A stretch of 64,000 bases of DNA from Chrysogorgia sp. JL179-B06 (GCA_035772405.1 JAYKKM010000029.1:267501-331500), one strand, 5' to 3'. Counted from the stretch's first letter, positions 49,105-64,000 are shown. Made by a program: numbers and translations. Notes: a model not told the origin generated them from the letters alone.

Positions 49105-49256
49105 GTAATATATGAAACATGAGGAAGTGTGTTTCATCAGGATATCCAAACACCGAGACGTTTGTTGAAAACCGAGGCGAAGCCGAGGTTCTTTAACAAA
49201 CTTCGAGGTGTTTGGATATCCTGAGGAAACACTCTTCCTCATGTTTCATATTACAT
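49105..49256. repeat. Foldback element, about 50-bp arms
   Basis: GTAATATATGAAACATGAGG... and ...CCTCATGTTTCATATTAC arms enclose a GAGGCGAAGCCGAGG centre. GATATCCAAACACC is shared by both arms. A related fragment follows at about 49325-49350. Confidence 0.88.
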
Positions 49257-50006
49257 CTCAAACAAATCAGTATTTTAAGAGAAAATCGAGGCGAAAGTTG
49301 GCTTAATTTATGTAATTTCTTCCTCCGATATCCAAACCACCGTCTCGGTGCTGATTTCCTTTGTTTTCGGGTCATGAATTATTAATGAGTTTGAGATAGA
49401 TACGCAAAATGTGACAAGACCTATTATCATTTTTTACAGAGAGCTTCTGAAATTCAGAGCAGACCTTGCACGGGTGATTCCACGGATTCATCAGATAACG
49501 AAGTAGACTCTGGTGATGGTGAACATGCAAGTGTTGTAGGAATTTTACACCATCTAGTTTAAAGTGCCCATAACCCCAAATACCATATTGCTGATATAGA
49601 TACTACATCAGGGACCGCGGAACAATTTTTGGATTGGGGGGCTAGCGAATTACGCTATAATTAGGGCTATATAAAAATCGCTACATAAAAATCACATGTT
49701 TGGAAAATTATTGGGAGCCCCCCAGCCCCCCTGCTCCGCGGTCCCTGTACATGAAGTGAAAAGTTGAATGACAAAATATTTTATGATTTGAGCTTTACGT
49801 TGATGTGCTATAATGGTTTGTTTCAACTGAAATTCTAATGATGTGACGTCATTTACGGCATTTGACTTTCTTTTCTGCTTTTGACAATAGTAACAGAGCA
49901 ATAACAAACTGCAATAAGAGAGATAACAGAGGAAACATGTAGAGAAGATAAAAGGGGAAAAAATAATGCACGCGGAAAATTAATATGCTCGGGCGGTCGA
50001 CCAACA
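49257..50006. other. Non-genic region
   Basis: Contains a short repeat ending GGGAGCCCCCCAGCCCCCC at about 49713-49732 that mirrors GGATTGGGGGGCTAGC at 49634. No gene seen. Confidence 0.3.
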
Positions 50007-50246
50007 CAACCTCGTACCCAGGGTCTCATCTCCGCTCGCCGCCGCCCCAAATTTTCCTTCACCATAAATCCTGATAAAACGACGCAATAGACGCATTCGA
50101 TTCGACCCTCGCTTCCCAAGGTAATATTATTGGCATACACGTGGCACCCAGAATCTGGGTGCCACGTGACTAGCCTCAGCCAGGGTCTCTTCGCAGCGAG
50201 CGTGGGGGGCGGCGGCGAGCGGAGATGAAACCCTGTGTACGAACTG
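50007..50246. mobile_element. 240-bp MITE with CAACCTCGTACCCAGGGTCT ends
   Basis: The left end CAACCTCGTACCCAGGGTCT continues with CATCTCCGCTCGCC and is matched by an imperfect inverted right end (GGCGAGCGGAGATGAAACCC). A perfect palindrome GTGGCACCCAGA/TCTGGGTGCCAC lies near 50142-50166. Same family as the motifs at 112, 6409, 54979 and 55985. Confidence 0.75.
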
Positions 50247-50442
50247 AGCTAAAGCGATGCGGAAAAAAATTATTATAATATACATTTCAGGTCATCTCAT
50301 GTTACACCGGTTCACGCGTCATCATCTTTCCACAACAAAAGTTCGCTAATTAAACATTGGATACCATGACTTCGTCTTCAATCGTTTTAATTTCTTCTGG
50401 CATGAAGGACCATGGTAGATTACTGTCTTCTAGAGGACACCG

Positions 50443-50846
50443 TCAACCACTGGGGCAGAACACTTCGGCAGACTTTTGAGATGAAATAAAATTACAAGAA
50501 CATGGAAAGCAGAAGTTGTGAGGAGGTACAGTGTGACATTGCACAAAATGAGTGTCCAGAAGATTTCCATTGCATAAGAAGCACACGAGGGTTGGGGTTT
50601 TCTTTACTGCGGACGAGGTAGACATCTTCGTCATTCCATCATCCCCCATTTCACTACTTGTCTCAGATGTCGATGGTCCAGGGCCCCAGGCTTGTCTGTC
50701 TCGTTGACGAGAGAACTGACCTCTTTGCCCTTCACTTGCGGTTGTCCTGCCTTTTCACTCTCGCACTTCTGTAGAACCTTAATGCAGAGCTTCGAATACG
50801 GCATCTTCTCGTCGCTTTTGTGACGAAACCCCGTTTCGCACGGCAA
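50443..50846 (-). pseudogene. Decayed IRF2BP-like copy (C-terminal RING part)
   Basis: On the minus strand, KMSTSSAVKKTPTLVCFLCN, NLLDTHFVQCHTVPPHNFCF and AEVFCPSG match the C-terminal RING-type domain of the IRF2BP family, followed directly by a stop. Upstream segments continue only in other frames (50631-50846) and no N-terminal zinc finger was found. It is in opposite orientation to the intact relative 1.4 kb away and shares the MSTSSAV linker with it. Confidence 0.65.
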
Positions 50847-51620
50847 ATGCTATACCCCGGGCGATGACCGAGTGGGGGAAACAAATAAAAAATGCCCCAG
50901 TGCTGACAGGTATAAATGAGGTTAGTCATAGCCAAGGTTAACAACAAAGGAACGCGCAAGGCCTGGCGCGAGAGAAGGCTTAAAAGCAACAAGCAACGGT
51001 ACTCGCGGAGGAATAGGCAGTACGCATTGAGACTGCGGGCACGCAGAGTAGCAGAGCTAATAGAAGGTGGTTTGCGTACGGAGGAAATTACCCCATCCCT
51101 CCCAAAAAATAAATAAATAAAATACGTAAATGTCTAAAATAAAATGAATAAATAAAATAACGGTTAGAAATACAATAAATATTCCACCGATAAACTCGGT
51201 GTGATAGGTGCAGACCTTTGGTAGACAAGTCAAGGCGGGGGATCGTTACATCATTGGCCTATAGACCTGAATCCAAGTAACTGAGCAACTGCCAGAAAAC
51301 TGAGCAACTTACAGGTCTGCACCTTACCATCCACATGGGTAAGTAGAGTGATTGTAGGTGTTAATTGATCAAATGTCTTCACGCTCGGGCTGACGTCAAT
51401 GAGCAAAACCCGACCCATTAACATGGTTAGACGTGGGTTAGACTCACCCTCGACATCGCCGGGATGTCGCACGGCCTAAAACGCAGCAAGATACATGTGT
51501 TGATGGATGTCGGCATATCTAAACACCGTACCGACGAACTTTCGCCAATCTTTTTGATGTTAAAATGCAGTAGGAGCTTCTGCGAGAAATTTGTTATTTG
51601 TGTTCCAGGCATTGTTAATA
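50847..51620. other. No recognised gene
   Basis: Includes one very basic 66-codon frame (50916-51116) without a recognisable family. Otherwise nothing. Confidence 0.3.
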
Positions 51621-51782
51621 ATCGAAATATAAAAAGATGGTTTAACTGCCGATATACGGATAATGAGATCTAACGTTTCGAGCGTGGTCCCTTCGTCGGA
51701 CAGAAACTGACGAAGCGACCACGCTCGAAATATTAGACCTAAATATCCGTATGTTCGACATGCAACCTTTTTATATTTCGAT
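51621..51782. repeat. Foldback element with hammerhead-like centre
   Basis: Arms start ATCGAAATATAAAAAG and end CTTTTTATATTTCGAT, about 75 bp each with mismatches. The centre contains CTGACGAAGCGACCACGCTC followed by GAAA on the plus strand, similar to a hammerhead core but with an extra base beside stem II. Related to the motifs near 11150, 56691 and the Penelope element ends. Confidence 0.75.
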
Positions 51783-52252
51783 TTGTATACCCCGCAACCG
51801 AAAATAATTTCTCTTAACCCCCCGTAAAATTTAACGTCCCCCGGTCCATATTGCGGATTTTTTTCACACGCTTGAGCTTTTCCGCCTAAAAAGCGTGTTT
51901 ATATAAGAAGCTGTTCTGTTCCTAAATGTGGATAATATATCAAACTACCACTCGTGCCTTCGCCACCTTCAACGAATACTCGCTTTCGAACTGTCGCAAA
52001 TCTATTCCGTTAACGTTTGTTTACATGTGGGGTCCCCAACGTTTGAAATATCACACATGCGCAGAACGGACTGGACTGCACCTTTAACGTTTGTTTACAT
52101 GTGGGGTCCCGGACTGGACTGCACCTTTAACAACTAACAAATGCAACTGCGTTCGTTGTGGGCGACATCGATATGTTTGATCAGCGGACAACTTTGTTTC
52201 CCGTAATCAATTCGAAATCACTTCGGGGAGTTCATAAAGCATCTAACGCAGT
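51783..52252. other. Upstream region of the IRF2BP-like gene
   Basis: Contains a direct duplication of AACGTTTGTTTACATGTGGG (about 52012-52032 and 52087-52107) with GGACTGGACTGCACCTTTAA also repeated. No gene seen; promoter elements may lie here. Confidence 0.4.
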
Positions 52253-53029
52253 ATGGCTTCGAGGTTTTTACAATTGTGCTACCTGTGTGATCTCCCTCAT
52301 AAACCGTGGGCGATGCTCACTGACTTCTCCGAGCCTATATGTCGTGGCTGCTGCAACTACGAGCTGAGCGCCTTTAGAACTGTGGAGTTCACCATAAACC
52401 AAGCAAGGAATTTACGAAAGAACTCAGACGAGAAAACGATAGGCTTGATTCCAGGCGACCAAGGGAATTACTCCAATACATCGCCGAGTCCACCTTCCGC
52501 TTTGATGTACGGAGTAAATACGGCAACCAGAAAACGAGAAAACGCGGAGATAACGACTGATCCTGTTTTGGCACGAAATAAGCGCAAAAGACGTAATCCG
52601 CAGAAAAGGCAGACAAACAAAAAAGAGGAGGGCAATGGAGTTAGTACGCGCATCAACGCCACTGCAGAGGTGTTGGACCATTCGCACCCAGATGGGATGG
52701 TCAAGATGTCCACGTCTTCAGCTGTGGAAGAAAATCCAACTCGAGGTAGCGCAGTGCCAGTAAAAGACCAACAGAGCACCATCTATGTTACCCCCATGCC
52801 CGTTACCTTACATTGTGTGTTGTGCAATATTGGAATCCTAGGATCTCCGTTCAATTATTGGGTTCAATGTCCCTCTGTGCCACATCACAAGTTCTGCCTT
52901 CCGTGTTGCCGTAAACGTATTGTGTCGCACAAATCTGAATCTGGCGAAGTGTTCTGTCCCAGCGGTGTTGGGAGAAAGATAATATTAATCGATCCTGGGC
53001 CTTCACGCCAAACGAAATTAAGAAGTTAA
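52253..53029 (+). CDS. IRF2BP-like transcriptional co-regulator, short form
   Basis: 258 codons, apparently intronless. The N-terminal zinc finger reads LCYLCDLPHKPWAML, then FSEPICRGCCNYE, matching the IRF2BP1/2/L family finger. The linker is basic (RNKRKRRNPQKRQTNKK, a probable nuclear signal). The C-terminal RING-type domain reads LHCVLCNIGILGS, VQCPSVPHHKFCLPCC and GEVFCPSGVG. Vertebrate members are twice this length, so the linker is short. Family members repress or ubiquitinate partners in the nucleus. AATAAA follows at about 53032. Frame intact. Confidence 0.85.
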   Translation: MASRFLQLCYLCDLPHKPWAMLTDFSEPICRGCCNYELSAFRTVEFTINQARNLRKNSDEKTIGLIPGDQGNYSNTSPSPPSALMYGVNTATRKRENAEITTDPVLARNKRKRRNPQKRQTNKKEEGNGVSTRINATAEVLDHSHPDGMVKMSTSSAVEENPTRGSAVPVKDQQSTIYVTPMPVTLHCVLCNIGILGSPFNYWVQCPSVPHHKFCLPCCRKRIVSHKSESGEVFCPSGVGRKIILIDPGPSRQTKLRS

Positions 53030-53306
53030 AGGAATAAACCGCAATATTTATATAATTTCGTGAAATTTTAGGATTAGCATTAGGATTGTTGTTAGCGTTA
53101 GTATTTACGGTATGCACAGCTTTTGTGTGATTATATATTATTATTATTATTATTATCATTAATATTTTAATAAGTATGAATTATTATTATAACATTACAT
53201 ATAATTCGAACTATTGCTGAAGGTATGGACAAATGTTATCTATTGAAGACATGGGTATTTTAATCATTTTTAGAATTGTAAATACTGGGTAGTTGTATTG
53301 ATATTA

Positions 53307-53824
53307 AAGGGATATGGCAATAAAAATTAAGTTTATCCTATTTGAAAGATGCATTTAATTCATTACAGAAACTTTTTACAGATTTTCCATATCGTTCTTG
53401 GTACTGTAAATATTTCACTTCTTTTTCACAAAAAAAAATGAACATTCCGCCATCTTGGATATGCATAACCATCCTTGGATATGCATGACGTCACAAGAAG
53501 GGTAAAATAATTTTTATATCAGCAATTATCGAGTCATTAGAAGCTGAATCTTAGTTGTTTTGGCTGTCGTATACTTTTAAGCTGTGAACTACAATCTATT
53601 TGAAAGCATTCCACTGATATTTAGGCAATTATTTGCAAGTTTTAGATTGTTTACCCTGCTTTTGACGTCACTTTATAATTAGATCTAATTATAAAACAAG
53701 ATGGTGGATTGCAGATATTTTTGTTCACAGATATTTCAAAAATTGAGGAAGCTACGGGGAAATTTTAAAAGGTGTTTGTAATTATTTTAAATGTTAAAGA
53801 AAATTTTATTGCCATATCCCTTCA
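53307..53824. mobile_element. MITE with AAGGGATATGGCAATAAAA ends
   Basis: Left AAGGGATATGGCAATAAAA and right TTTTATTGCCATATCCCTT are perfect inverted ends about 518 bp apart. The interior is AT-rich and non-coding. No duplication assigned. Confidence 0.85.
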
Positions 53825-54978
53825 GGTTTGAAAAATCATCCAGAGAAACATCCGGTTATTCTTTTGTGCGCAAGAATGCTCGATAATGGGCTGTGAGAAC
53901 CATGGCAATATACATGTATTTATATTTATTTTTTACTAGTTTTTCCATAGTATACATAATATAACAAACAATGGCATGATTTACAGACAGACAACAGGCT
54001 GGATAACCACAACAGCTAATGCCAATTACTGCGGCCCCCCCAAACAAATACAACTTATTCGCACATGAATATCAATCTAAAAAATACCGAATGGATGTTA
54101 GGATACATATTATGGTTGGTATATACATATAGTTAGTAGCAACACGATTTGAGCAGGTTCGTAAGGTTCCGAGCTATATTACAGATTATATAACAAAAAA
54201 TATATATTATTATTACTATAATTAAAGAATATTTACACAGGGAAAAAACGCTTCAGTGAAAAAAAGGCGCGTTTTTGACGTGTGGGCAGATTTTCAGAAA
54301 CAGTCGGCAGATTTTCAGTAAATGCAATATTTTCAGCTCGTCTTTTCACTCACTCGGCAGAAAAAACCTGCCTTGCCCCACGTGAGCAACAAGCCAAACA
54401 CGCGCCTGCCCACTGCTATCAATGCGTGTCCTGTAAAAATATAAAATAAAATAACTATATAAAGCCACCTCAAAATGCAGGAAATGCGATTTCAGACTCT
54501 AAAATTCAAAATCTTCCCGAGGCTTCGCCGGTGCCAGCCCCCCTTGTTATATTTTCTGAAAGAAACCCTGCGGATAGCGAGTGACATAATAATTCCTGAC
54601 TTGCGCGTCGTTCCTTCTTCAAAAATGTACCAATGATCTGTGACTGCAGTCCAAAATGGCGGTTGTCCGTATTATAAACAAGGTGGCCGGATTCATGGGA
54701 GTTTCAGATAAGAAAATGACTGGGCGTTGGTGACCGTACTAACAACAAGGTGGTCGTAAGGCGGGGTTCCACTGTAAATCCATCTCAGTTGCCACACCCA
54801 AACTTGGAACAAGTTACCAACAGAACTCAGATCGATTACATACAATCCTGGCCATAATTATTTGGACAACCGGCTTAAAATTAATCCGGAAAGCAAATTT
54901 CCGTCTGAAAAATCTAAATTCCCCCGTCTCCAAAAAAGGTTGATGATCTTTGCAGGCAAAATTGGACAGAGGGAGAGG
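53825..54978. other. No recognised gene
   Basis: Contains repeat fragments (AATGGCGGTTGTCCG near 54655, GTGGCCGG and GTGGTCGTAAGG boxes) and short frames only. Confidence 0.3.
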
Positions 54979-55045
54979 CAACCTCGTACCCAGGGTCTTA
55001 TCTCCGCTCCCCGGTTGCGGCTGGTCACGTGTCAACACAACGTTT
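54979..55045 (+). repeat. Fragment of the CAACCTCGTACCC MITE family
   Basis: Begins CAACCTCGTACCCAGGGTCT and ends near CTGGTCACGTG; only the left end is present, so a truncated copy. Confidence 0.65.
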
Positions 55046-55888
55046 TTGACACCGTGGGAGGGGATAAAGGACACAACTATTTACACGTATCACTAGACTT
55101 GCTCCACGGTTCGGTTAAAACGAGTTTAGTGGTTTGGGTTTGTTTACACCGGTTTGTTTCGAGTTTTGGTATTAAAGACGGGCGAGCGAAAGTCTAACGT
55201 ATCACATATCGTTCCCAGTGTGTAATGAAATGTTCTATAGTTTAACACTATTTGCTGGAGAAATTATTTTTGAGACTGGGAGTTCTTGATGTTGTTCAAG
55301 TAGCAACGGGATATGAAACATCGTTACACACTCCGGAGGCTTTGATTATTTGTCGCAAGAAATTGCCAGCCATTTAAAAATGAAATATCAAGAAAGAAGT
55401 TGGACTCATTCAACAGCTTGTTTTATCGTCCCTCAGATTAATCTATTAACTAATTTCGAGATTATGCGCAGGTTTCAGTTATGAAAGTTTCAAGCGTTAA
55501 TATTTTATTATTATGACTCTTATATTGAATGTTATTATTATTTCAGCATTAACTTTACACTGATTATTTCTTGGGAAATATTTTTTAAATCAACGTATTA
55601 ATCAGAACTTTAGACTGCTAATTAAAACGTTCTTTGTTGTAATATTATTTTAAAGACTTGAGTAAACAAAGCGTAAATGCGGTTGAAGCGCTTGTTTATG
55701 TCAACCTTTGTTGGAAAGAAATTTGATTTTAATCACTCCTTATGTTACAGACGTCCATACGCGTATTACAATAGTTTATAAGAATTTTAACTTCACGCAA
55801 AGTGTTAAACAAAATTTAGACCTTCACGGAAGTTTTTGTTCTGATGTTTGCTCTATTCACCTTTGCCACTCCTCCCTAAGTAATTTTC
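55046..55888. other. No recognised gene
   Basis: AT-rich sequence with short frames; nothing supported. Confidence 0.3.
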
Positions 55889-55904
55889 TAAACGCTAATT
55901 AAAA

Positions 55905-56015
55905 ACCCCCCACTTTTTAGGGGGCACGTGACCAGCCGCAACCAGGGTCTTTTCGCAGCGTGCGGGGGGGGGGGGGGGGGGGGGGCGGAGATAAGACCCT
56001 GGGTACGAGGTTGGG
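55905..56015 (-). repeat. MITE fragment with a 22-base G run
   Basis: GGCACGTGACCAGCCGCAAC leads to a run of 22 G (55964-55985) and then the inverted family end GGAGATAAGACCCTGGGTAC-GAGGTTG. The G run could form a quadruplex and is prone to assembly error. Confidence 0.7.
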
Positions 56016-56778
56016 GGAGAGGGTGTCGTTTATTTAGGTAATCTTTGTGACGATCACGTTCTTTTGTACACAAGTGTCCCAATGTATTTTGGCCAGGATT
56101 GTATGAAAATCAATGGCTCCCTAATGTTTCTTGAAAGGTGGCAAAAATGCAAATTTCAATCTCGAAAAGTGCCCATGGATATTTCGGAAACAGCTATGCA
56201 TAGAATAACTTACAGGGCATCAAATACTATTAATGGCTAAAGTGTTCATCTGTTGCTATGACAACAGTGACGTTTCAAAATGGCCGAAAATTAACATTTA
56301 ATCCAATTTATTTCGCAAACGAGTCGGTGACCACCGATTTTTTTTGCATTTAAACATTTCTTTTAGTTCAATTAATAAATTAATAAATAGGCAAAATTAA
56401 AAAAATTCAGTAGATCCAATTATTTTACACAAGAAAAATCATGTTTTTTTAGTTTTTAATATATATATATATATTGGCCAAACATTTTTTAGAGACAAAA
56501 CATAACATTGACTTGGACAATGTCCAAATTATTGATCGATGCGAGGCTAAATTTGGAAGCATGGCATTCAATGTGCGAACCGACGTCTTTTAATGACTTC
56601 GGTCTACAACATTATTCTTAAATCTTGAATATTTTAACTTCTCTTAATATATAAGCAGTGTTTTTTAGATCATCAGTATTTCGCTGACGAAGGTCACAGT
56701 ATCCTGACTGAAACGTCCACCTTTTTAACGTTTTTTAGACAGAGACAACGAAATTAAAAAAATTTTAACTTATTAAAA
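56016..56778. other. Non-genic flank with a hammerhead-like motif
   Basis: Mostly AT-rich. At 56690-56724 CTGACGAAGGTCACAG...TGACTGAAACGTC gives a stem with CTGACGA and GAAAC flanks, resembling the fold found in Penelope element ends. Confidence 0.4.
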
Positions 56779-60380
<3,602 letters not shown>

Positions 60381-60465
60381 CAAGTAGTGAGTATAACGAA
60401 AAAGTTATAGCATTGGTATAATATAAAAGAGCGCTCAATACCATTATAAGTAGAGCGAGGTAATA

Positions 60466-61080
<615 letters not shown>

Positions 61081-61324
61081 GTGTCTGTAGATATTGTACT
61101 ATTACGCTCCTTCACTTCGGTGTTGTTGAGCACTCTGCGAAGCCTGTTGGTGTAGGTGTCCTTTAGCGATAATGCAACGCCCACTACCCTTGTGGTAGTT
61201 TGAGCACTCTGGCCCTACACCGCTTCACGCTCTCTGGATGTGCGCATGACCGCTGTTTGTACCACAAGCGGTTGTCACCGGCAATCGTTTGTGTATAATT
61301 AGATCTCGTGCCCATATCTAGATC

Positions 61325-61383
61325 GTACCAAGCTACACTGATGAGCTGTGGAACAGCGAAACACGTGTCTGTAGATATTGTAC
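61325..61383 (+). ncRNA. Type I hammerhead ribozyme, copy 1
   Basis: Core CTGATGA (61338-61344); stem II GCTGT/ACAGC with GGA loop; GAAA (61358-61361); a short palindromic stem III (ACAC/GTGT); predicted cleavage after GTC at 61369. Stem I is CTACA/TGTAG plus GTAC/GTAC across an internal loop. All invariant core positions are met. Confidence 0.85.
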
Positions 61384-61608
61384 TATTACGCTCCTTCACT
61401 TCGGTGTTGTTGAGCACTCTGCGAAGCCTGTTGGTGTAGGTGTCCTTTAGCGATAATGCAACGACCACTACCCTTGTGGTAGTTTGAGCACTCTGGCCCT
61501 ACACCGCTTCACGCTCTCTGGATGTGCGCATGACCGCTGTTTGTACCACAAGCGGTTGTCACCGGCAATCGTTTGTGTATAATTAGATCTCGTGCCCATA
61601 TCTAGATC

Positions 61609-61667
61609 GTACCAAGCTACACTGATGAGCTGTGGAACAGCGAAACACGTGTCTGTAGATATTGTAC
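61609..61667 (+). ncRNA. Type I hammerhead ribozyme, copy 2
   Basis: Identical fold 284 bases after copy 1, with core CTGATGA at 61622-61628 and predicted cleavage after 61653. Cleavage at both copies would free a 284-nt monomer. Confidence 0.85.
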
Positions 61668-61749
61668 TATTACGCTCCTTCACTTCGGTGTTGTTGAGCA
61701 CTCTGCGAAGCCTGTTGGTGTAGGTGTCCTTTAGCGATAACACGGGACG

Positions 61750-62125
61750 AAAAAACGGATTTGCGACAAATTTGCTTCGTAGCAAATAATTTGCAAATTT
61801 AACCAACTATATTTGCATTAATTTGCACGTTATGTGTTTATAACTTTGCACTAGAACCAAATTTGCAACAAATTTGTCTTGGAGCAAAATATGTGCAAAT
61901 TTAATAAACTAAATTTGCATTAATTTGCACGTTGTGTGTTTTTAACTTTGCACTAGAACCAAATTTGCAACAAATTTGTATATGAAGTCAAAGTTGTTGC
62001 AAATTTGGTAAACAAATTTGCAACAACTTTGCATAGGTATTTTTCAACTTTGTCGTACAAGTTTGCAACAGGTTTACAAATGGATTTGCCAATTCTAAAA
62101 TATAAAGCAAATTCATTGTTAAATT
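61750..62125. repeat. Degenerate AAATTTGC-rich tandem repeat
   Basis: Two to three imperfect units of about 106 bp containing ACCAAATTTGCAACAAATTTG and TTTGCATTAATTTGCACGTT. Non-coding. Confidence 0.75.
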
Positions 62126-62604
62126 TGCATTAACTTTGCGCTCACTGTCAATTATAAACAAGACGCCCGATAGGCGTTAACTCGAGCTAGTTTTGGGATG
62201 GCAGCATGGCATACTGTATATATCGCTTTTCGCCAAATTTGTCAGTTGTCAGAAGTTTCCGTGGTTAAAATTATTCAGCTAAACTGCATGGGCCCACTCG
62301 TGCTACCACAAGTAGCGCGGGTATTTTTGGACTCGCGCAAGCGTCTGAATTTCAGAGGCATGAACAAACTTTTTAGCAGCTTGTCGCTGACGTTACAACA
62401 GACAAGTTCAGAATCAAGAAGTTCGATTGTCGCTGTTTCATAACTACGATCAGTATGTTTTCTTTCGAAATGTTTAGGTTAATACTTGACAGTTCGTGCT
62501 ATAGCAGGTTGATAGGGGTTAATTAGGGTTGAAGTAGGTAACAAATATTAACCAATAGGCGCAATGATATAAGATATTACGCGGGAAAATACGAATTCGA
62601 AGGA

Positions 62605-62832
62605 CATTTTTTACGACAGTCTAGAGTCACTTTGGCACGCGAAATAGCTTAAAAATAATCGACTTAAACGAAGCCACACAAAATGAAGAGGTCACGAGAA
62701 GGCTCCTAAATAACCAGAGGCTCGTCATTGAACAGAATACTAAGATTATTCAACAGCGGAAAGGAGTTGCTGCTGCAAACGAAAACGGCGTCAACAGCAA
62801 GGAAAAAGTACCTTCGACTTCGATTGTCAAGG
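62605..62832 (+). CDS. Possible coding exon of an unknown gene
   Basis: An open stretch reads KIIDLNEATQNEEVTRRLLN and QNTKIIQQRKGVAAANENGV and ends at a good donor (AAG then GTAAGG). The composition (Glu, Gln, Asn, Lys) suggests coiled coil. No partner exon or homologue was recognised, so this is weak. Confidence 0.25.
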
Positions 62833-63420
62833 TAAGGTTTAATAGTATAAAAGCTTTATAGTAAAAAATCACTTACAATTTATGGTATGGTCAAAAGTAA
62901 CATAAGGTTGTCATGAAATACATGTATATATGTCTTTATGCACATAACATTTGCTATTTGTGGAGCAACCGATCATGTACTGTAGGTATCGTTACAGTAT
63001 TTTACTGATTTACTCAAAATCAGGAATGGATATTAGTCTTGTCTCATACTAAAGCAGTCAAACAAATTTCAAGAGTAAAGGTTGGTGTATTGTTGAAATC
63101 TTTGATGAATGGTCTAGAACTTTTATAGGCATGAATTCATGTGACAAAAATTAACAAAAACTACTGAAAAACAATATTTATCATCATGAGATGTACATTA
63201 GGACTTTTGTTATTGTTTCCCATATTTGATTGATTAATTTTTGTCACACAATTTTCATGCCTACAAAAGGTTTGTTCCACTTCAGTACAATGACAAATGT
63301 ACACTTCAGAGTTCAGTAGATAACTGAAAGGGCCTTCACTCAAAAAGTTAGACCAGCTACTACATATCAATATTTCAGCAGAATCACCAACCTTTTTTTC
63401 ACTATGTATGGAAGGTCTTG
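62833..63420. other. No recognised gene
   Basis: AT-rich; nothing supported, although it could be an intron if the preceding exon is real. Confidence 0.3.
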
Positions 63421-63422
63421 CA

Positions 63423-63590
63423 TAATATATATATATATATAAATATATGTGTGTGTAATATATATGTGAAGTTATACATCAAGCCTATACCTCAGAAAAA
63501 TGTTCTGAGTTCCTGATGGGAATCGAAACCCGTAACCTTCTGATTGCTGGTGAGACGCTCTAACCATTGAGCCAGTACAAACTCAGATGA
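63423..63590 (-). mobile_element. tRNA-derived SINE
   Basis: The minus strand has box A TGGCTCAATGG (63564-63574) and box B GGTTTCGATTCCC (63518-63530) with a tRNA-like body between them, but no acceptor-stem pairing. A tail GAGGTATAGGCTTGATGTAT leads into an AT microsatellite. The tail string recurs at about 63727-63748, so a second fragment precedes the terminal AT array. Confidence 0.75.
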
Positions 63591-63791
63591 AGAGCGAAGG
63601 TTAATTAATGGTCTGATGTGATATGTGTGATATGTGCACTCTTTCGAGTCTCAACGTAATGTGAATATACTAGTACTGGTGAAGTGACGGCTTGGGAAAT
63701 TATATTATGTAATATATATTTAAGTTATGCATCAAGCCTATACCTCTTTTCTATACCTAAATTTTCACCTATTAACAGAAAAAGTCTCAGA

Positions 63792-64000
<209 letters not shown>

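Larger units (their letters stand above)
61081..61740 (+). repeat. 284-bp tandem repeat, 2.3 units (retrozyme-like)
   Basis: Units start at 61081, 61365 and 61649; the third stops after 92 bases. The units differ at very few positions (for example ACGCCC versus ACGACC at 61171/61455). Each unit junction contains a canonical hammerhead. Unit length, tandem state and the ribozyme match the class of short metazoan repeats called retrozymes, which give rise to circular RNAs. Open frames inside are by-products of the repetition. Transcription strand is plus, given the ribozyme. Confidence 0.88.

Noticed and set aside
50916..51116. Basic 66-codon frame possibly a LINE or RNA-binding protein
   Set aside because: No recognisable motif; composition alone is not support.
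61184..61806. Two similar minus-strand frames of 94 and 112 codons
   Set aside because: They arise because the 284-bp repeat is translated twice; the ribozyme indicates the opposite strand is the functional one.
63513..63574. A functional tRNA gene
   Set aside because: Boxes A and B are present, but the acceptor stem does not pair and the sequence runs into a SINE-type tail.

Overview
The window looks like a gene-poor, repeat-rich stretch of an invertebrate animal genome, most likely a cnidarian. The reasons are: spliced genes with GT/AG introns; a hedgehog ligand gene and a Frizzled-type cysteine-rich-domain gene side by side; an IRF2BP-like gene; and a transposon set common in cnidarians (Polinton, KDZ-type gene, DUF6589 gene, CsRn1-like Ty3 element, Penelope-like element, long AT arrays). 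The species cannot be named from the sequence alone.

Layout. 1-6.4 kb: the 3' exon of a RecQ-like helicase (+) converges on a spliced but broken DUF6589 gene (-); the pair lies between inverted copies of a 25-bp end motif. 7.4-19.2 kb: at least five exons of a KDZ-type (CxC zinc-binding) gene. Its second intron holds a 4.3-kb Ty3/gypsy element (11187-15447) and its third intron a MITE nested in a MITE. 19.3-42.6 kb: inverted arms carrying a 20-bp minisatellite flank about 3 kb of sequence into which a complete 19,224-bp Polinton/Maverick (20897-40120) has inserted, with 6-bp target duplication TGTACG and terminal inverted repeats of about 534 bp. 43.7-45.8 kb: hedgehog, then a CRD protein with a signal peptide and a GPI-like tail; each has a single-base break. 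45.9-56 kb: LINE remnants, foldback elements, MITEs, an IRF2BP-like gene and a decayed relative. 56.8-61.1 kb: Penelope-like retroelement copies inside long AT arrays. 61.1-61.7 kb: a 284-bp tandem repeat in which each unit junction folds as a canonical type I hammerhead ribozyme, that is, a retrozyme-like array. The remainder is tandem repeats, a tRNA-derived SINE and AT arrays.

The Polinton is the best preserved system. The left, minus-strand block holds replication and small membrane genes: protein-primed DNA polymerase B, a protein with NPLTGR/NPLTNR repeats, a VLTF3-like zinc-ribbon protein and three membrane proteins. The centre holds a zinc-finger protein and a type II thymidine kinase (+), then a BRO-N/nuclease/zinc-finger fusion (-), small lipidation-candidate and basic proteins, a fibre-like protein and a 496-aa membrane-anchored protein. 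The right, plus-strand block holds two jelly-roll-like paralogues, a chromodomain integrase, a tandemly duplicated membrane-protein pair, the major capsid candidate, the packaging ATPase and a small last gene. Nearly all its frames are open, so it is young or recently active. I could not find a capsid-maturation protease in it.

The most unusual observations are the hammerhead-bearing 284-bp repeat next to a Penelope element; the thymidine kinase and BRO-N nuclease cargo of the Polinton; an N-terminal heptapeptide shared by two different virion-type proteins; a gene duplication that carried a fossil of the integrase 3' end with it; and a Polinton lodged inside another inverted-repeat element.
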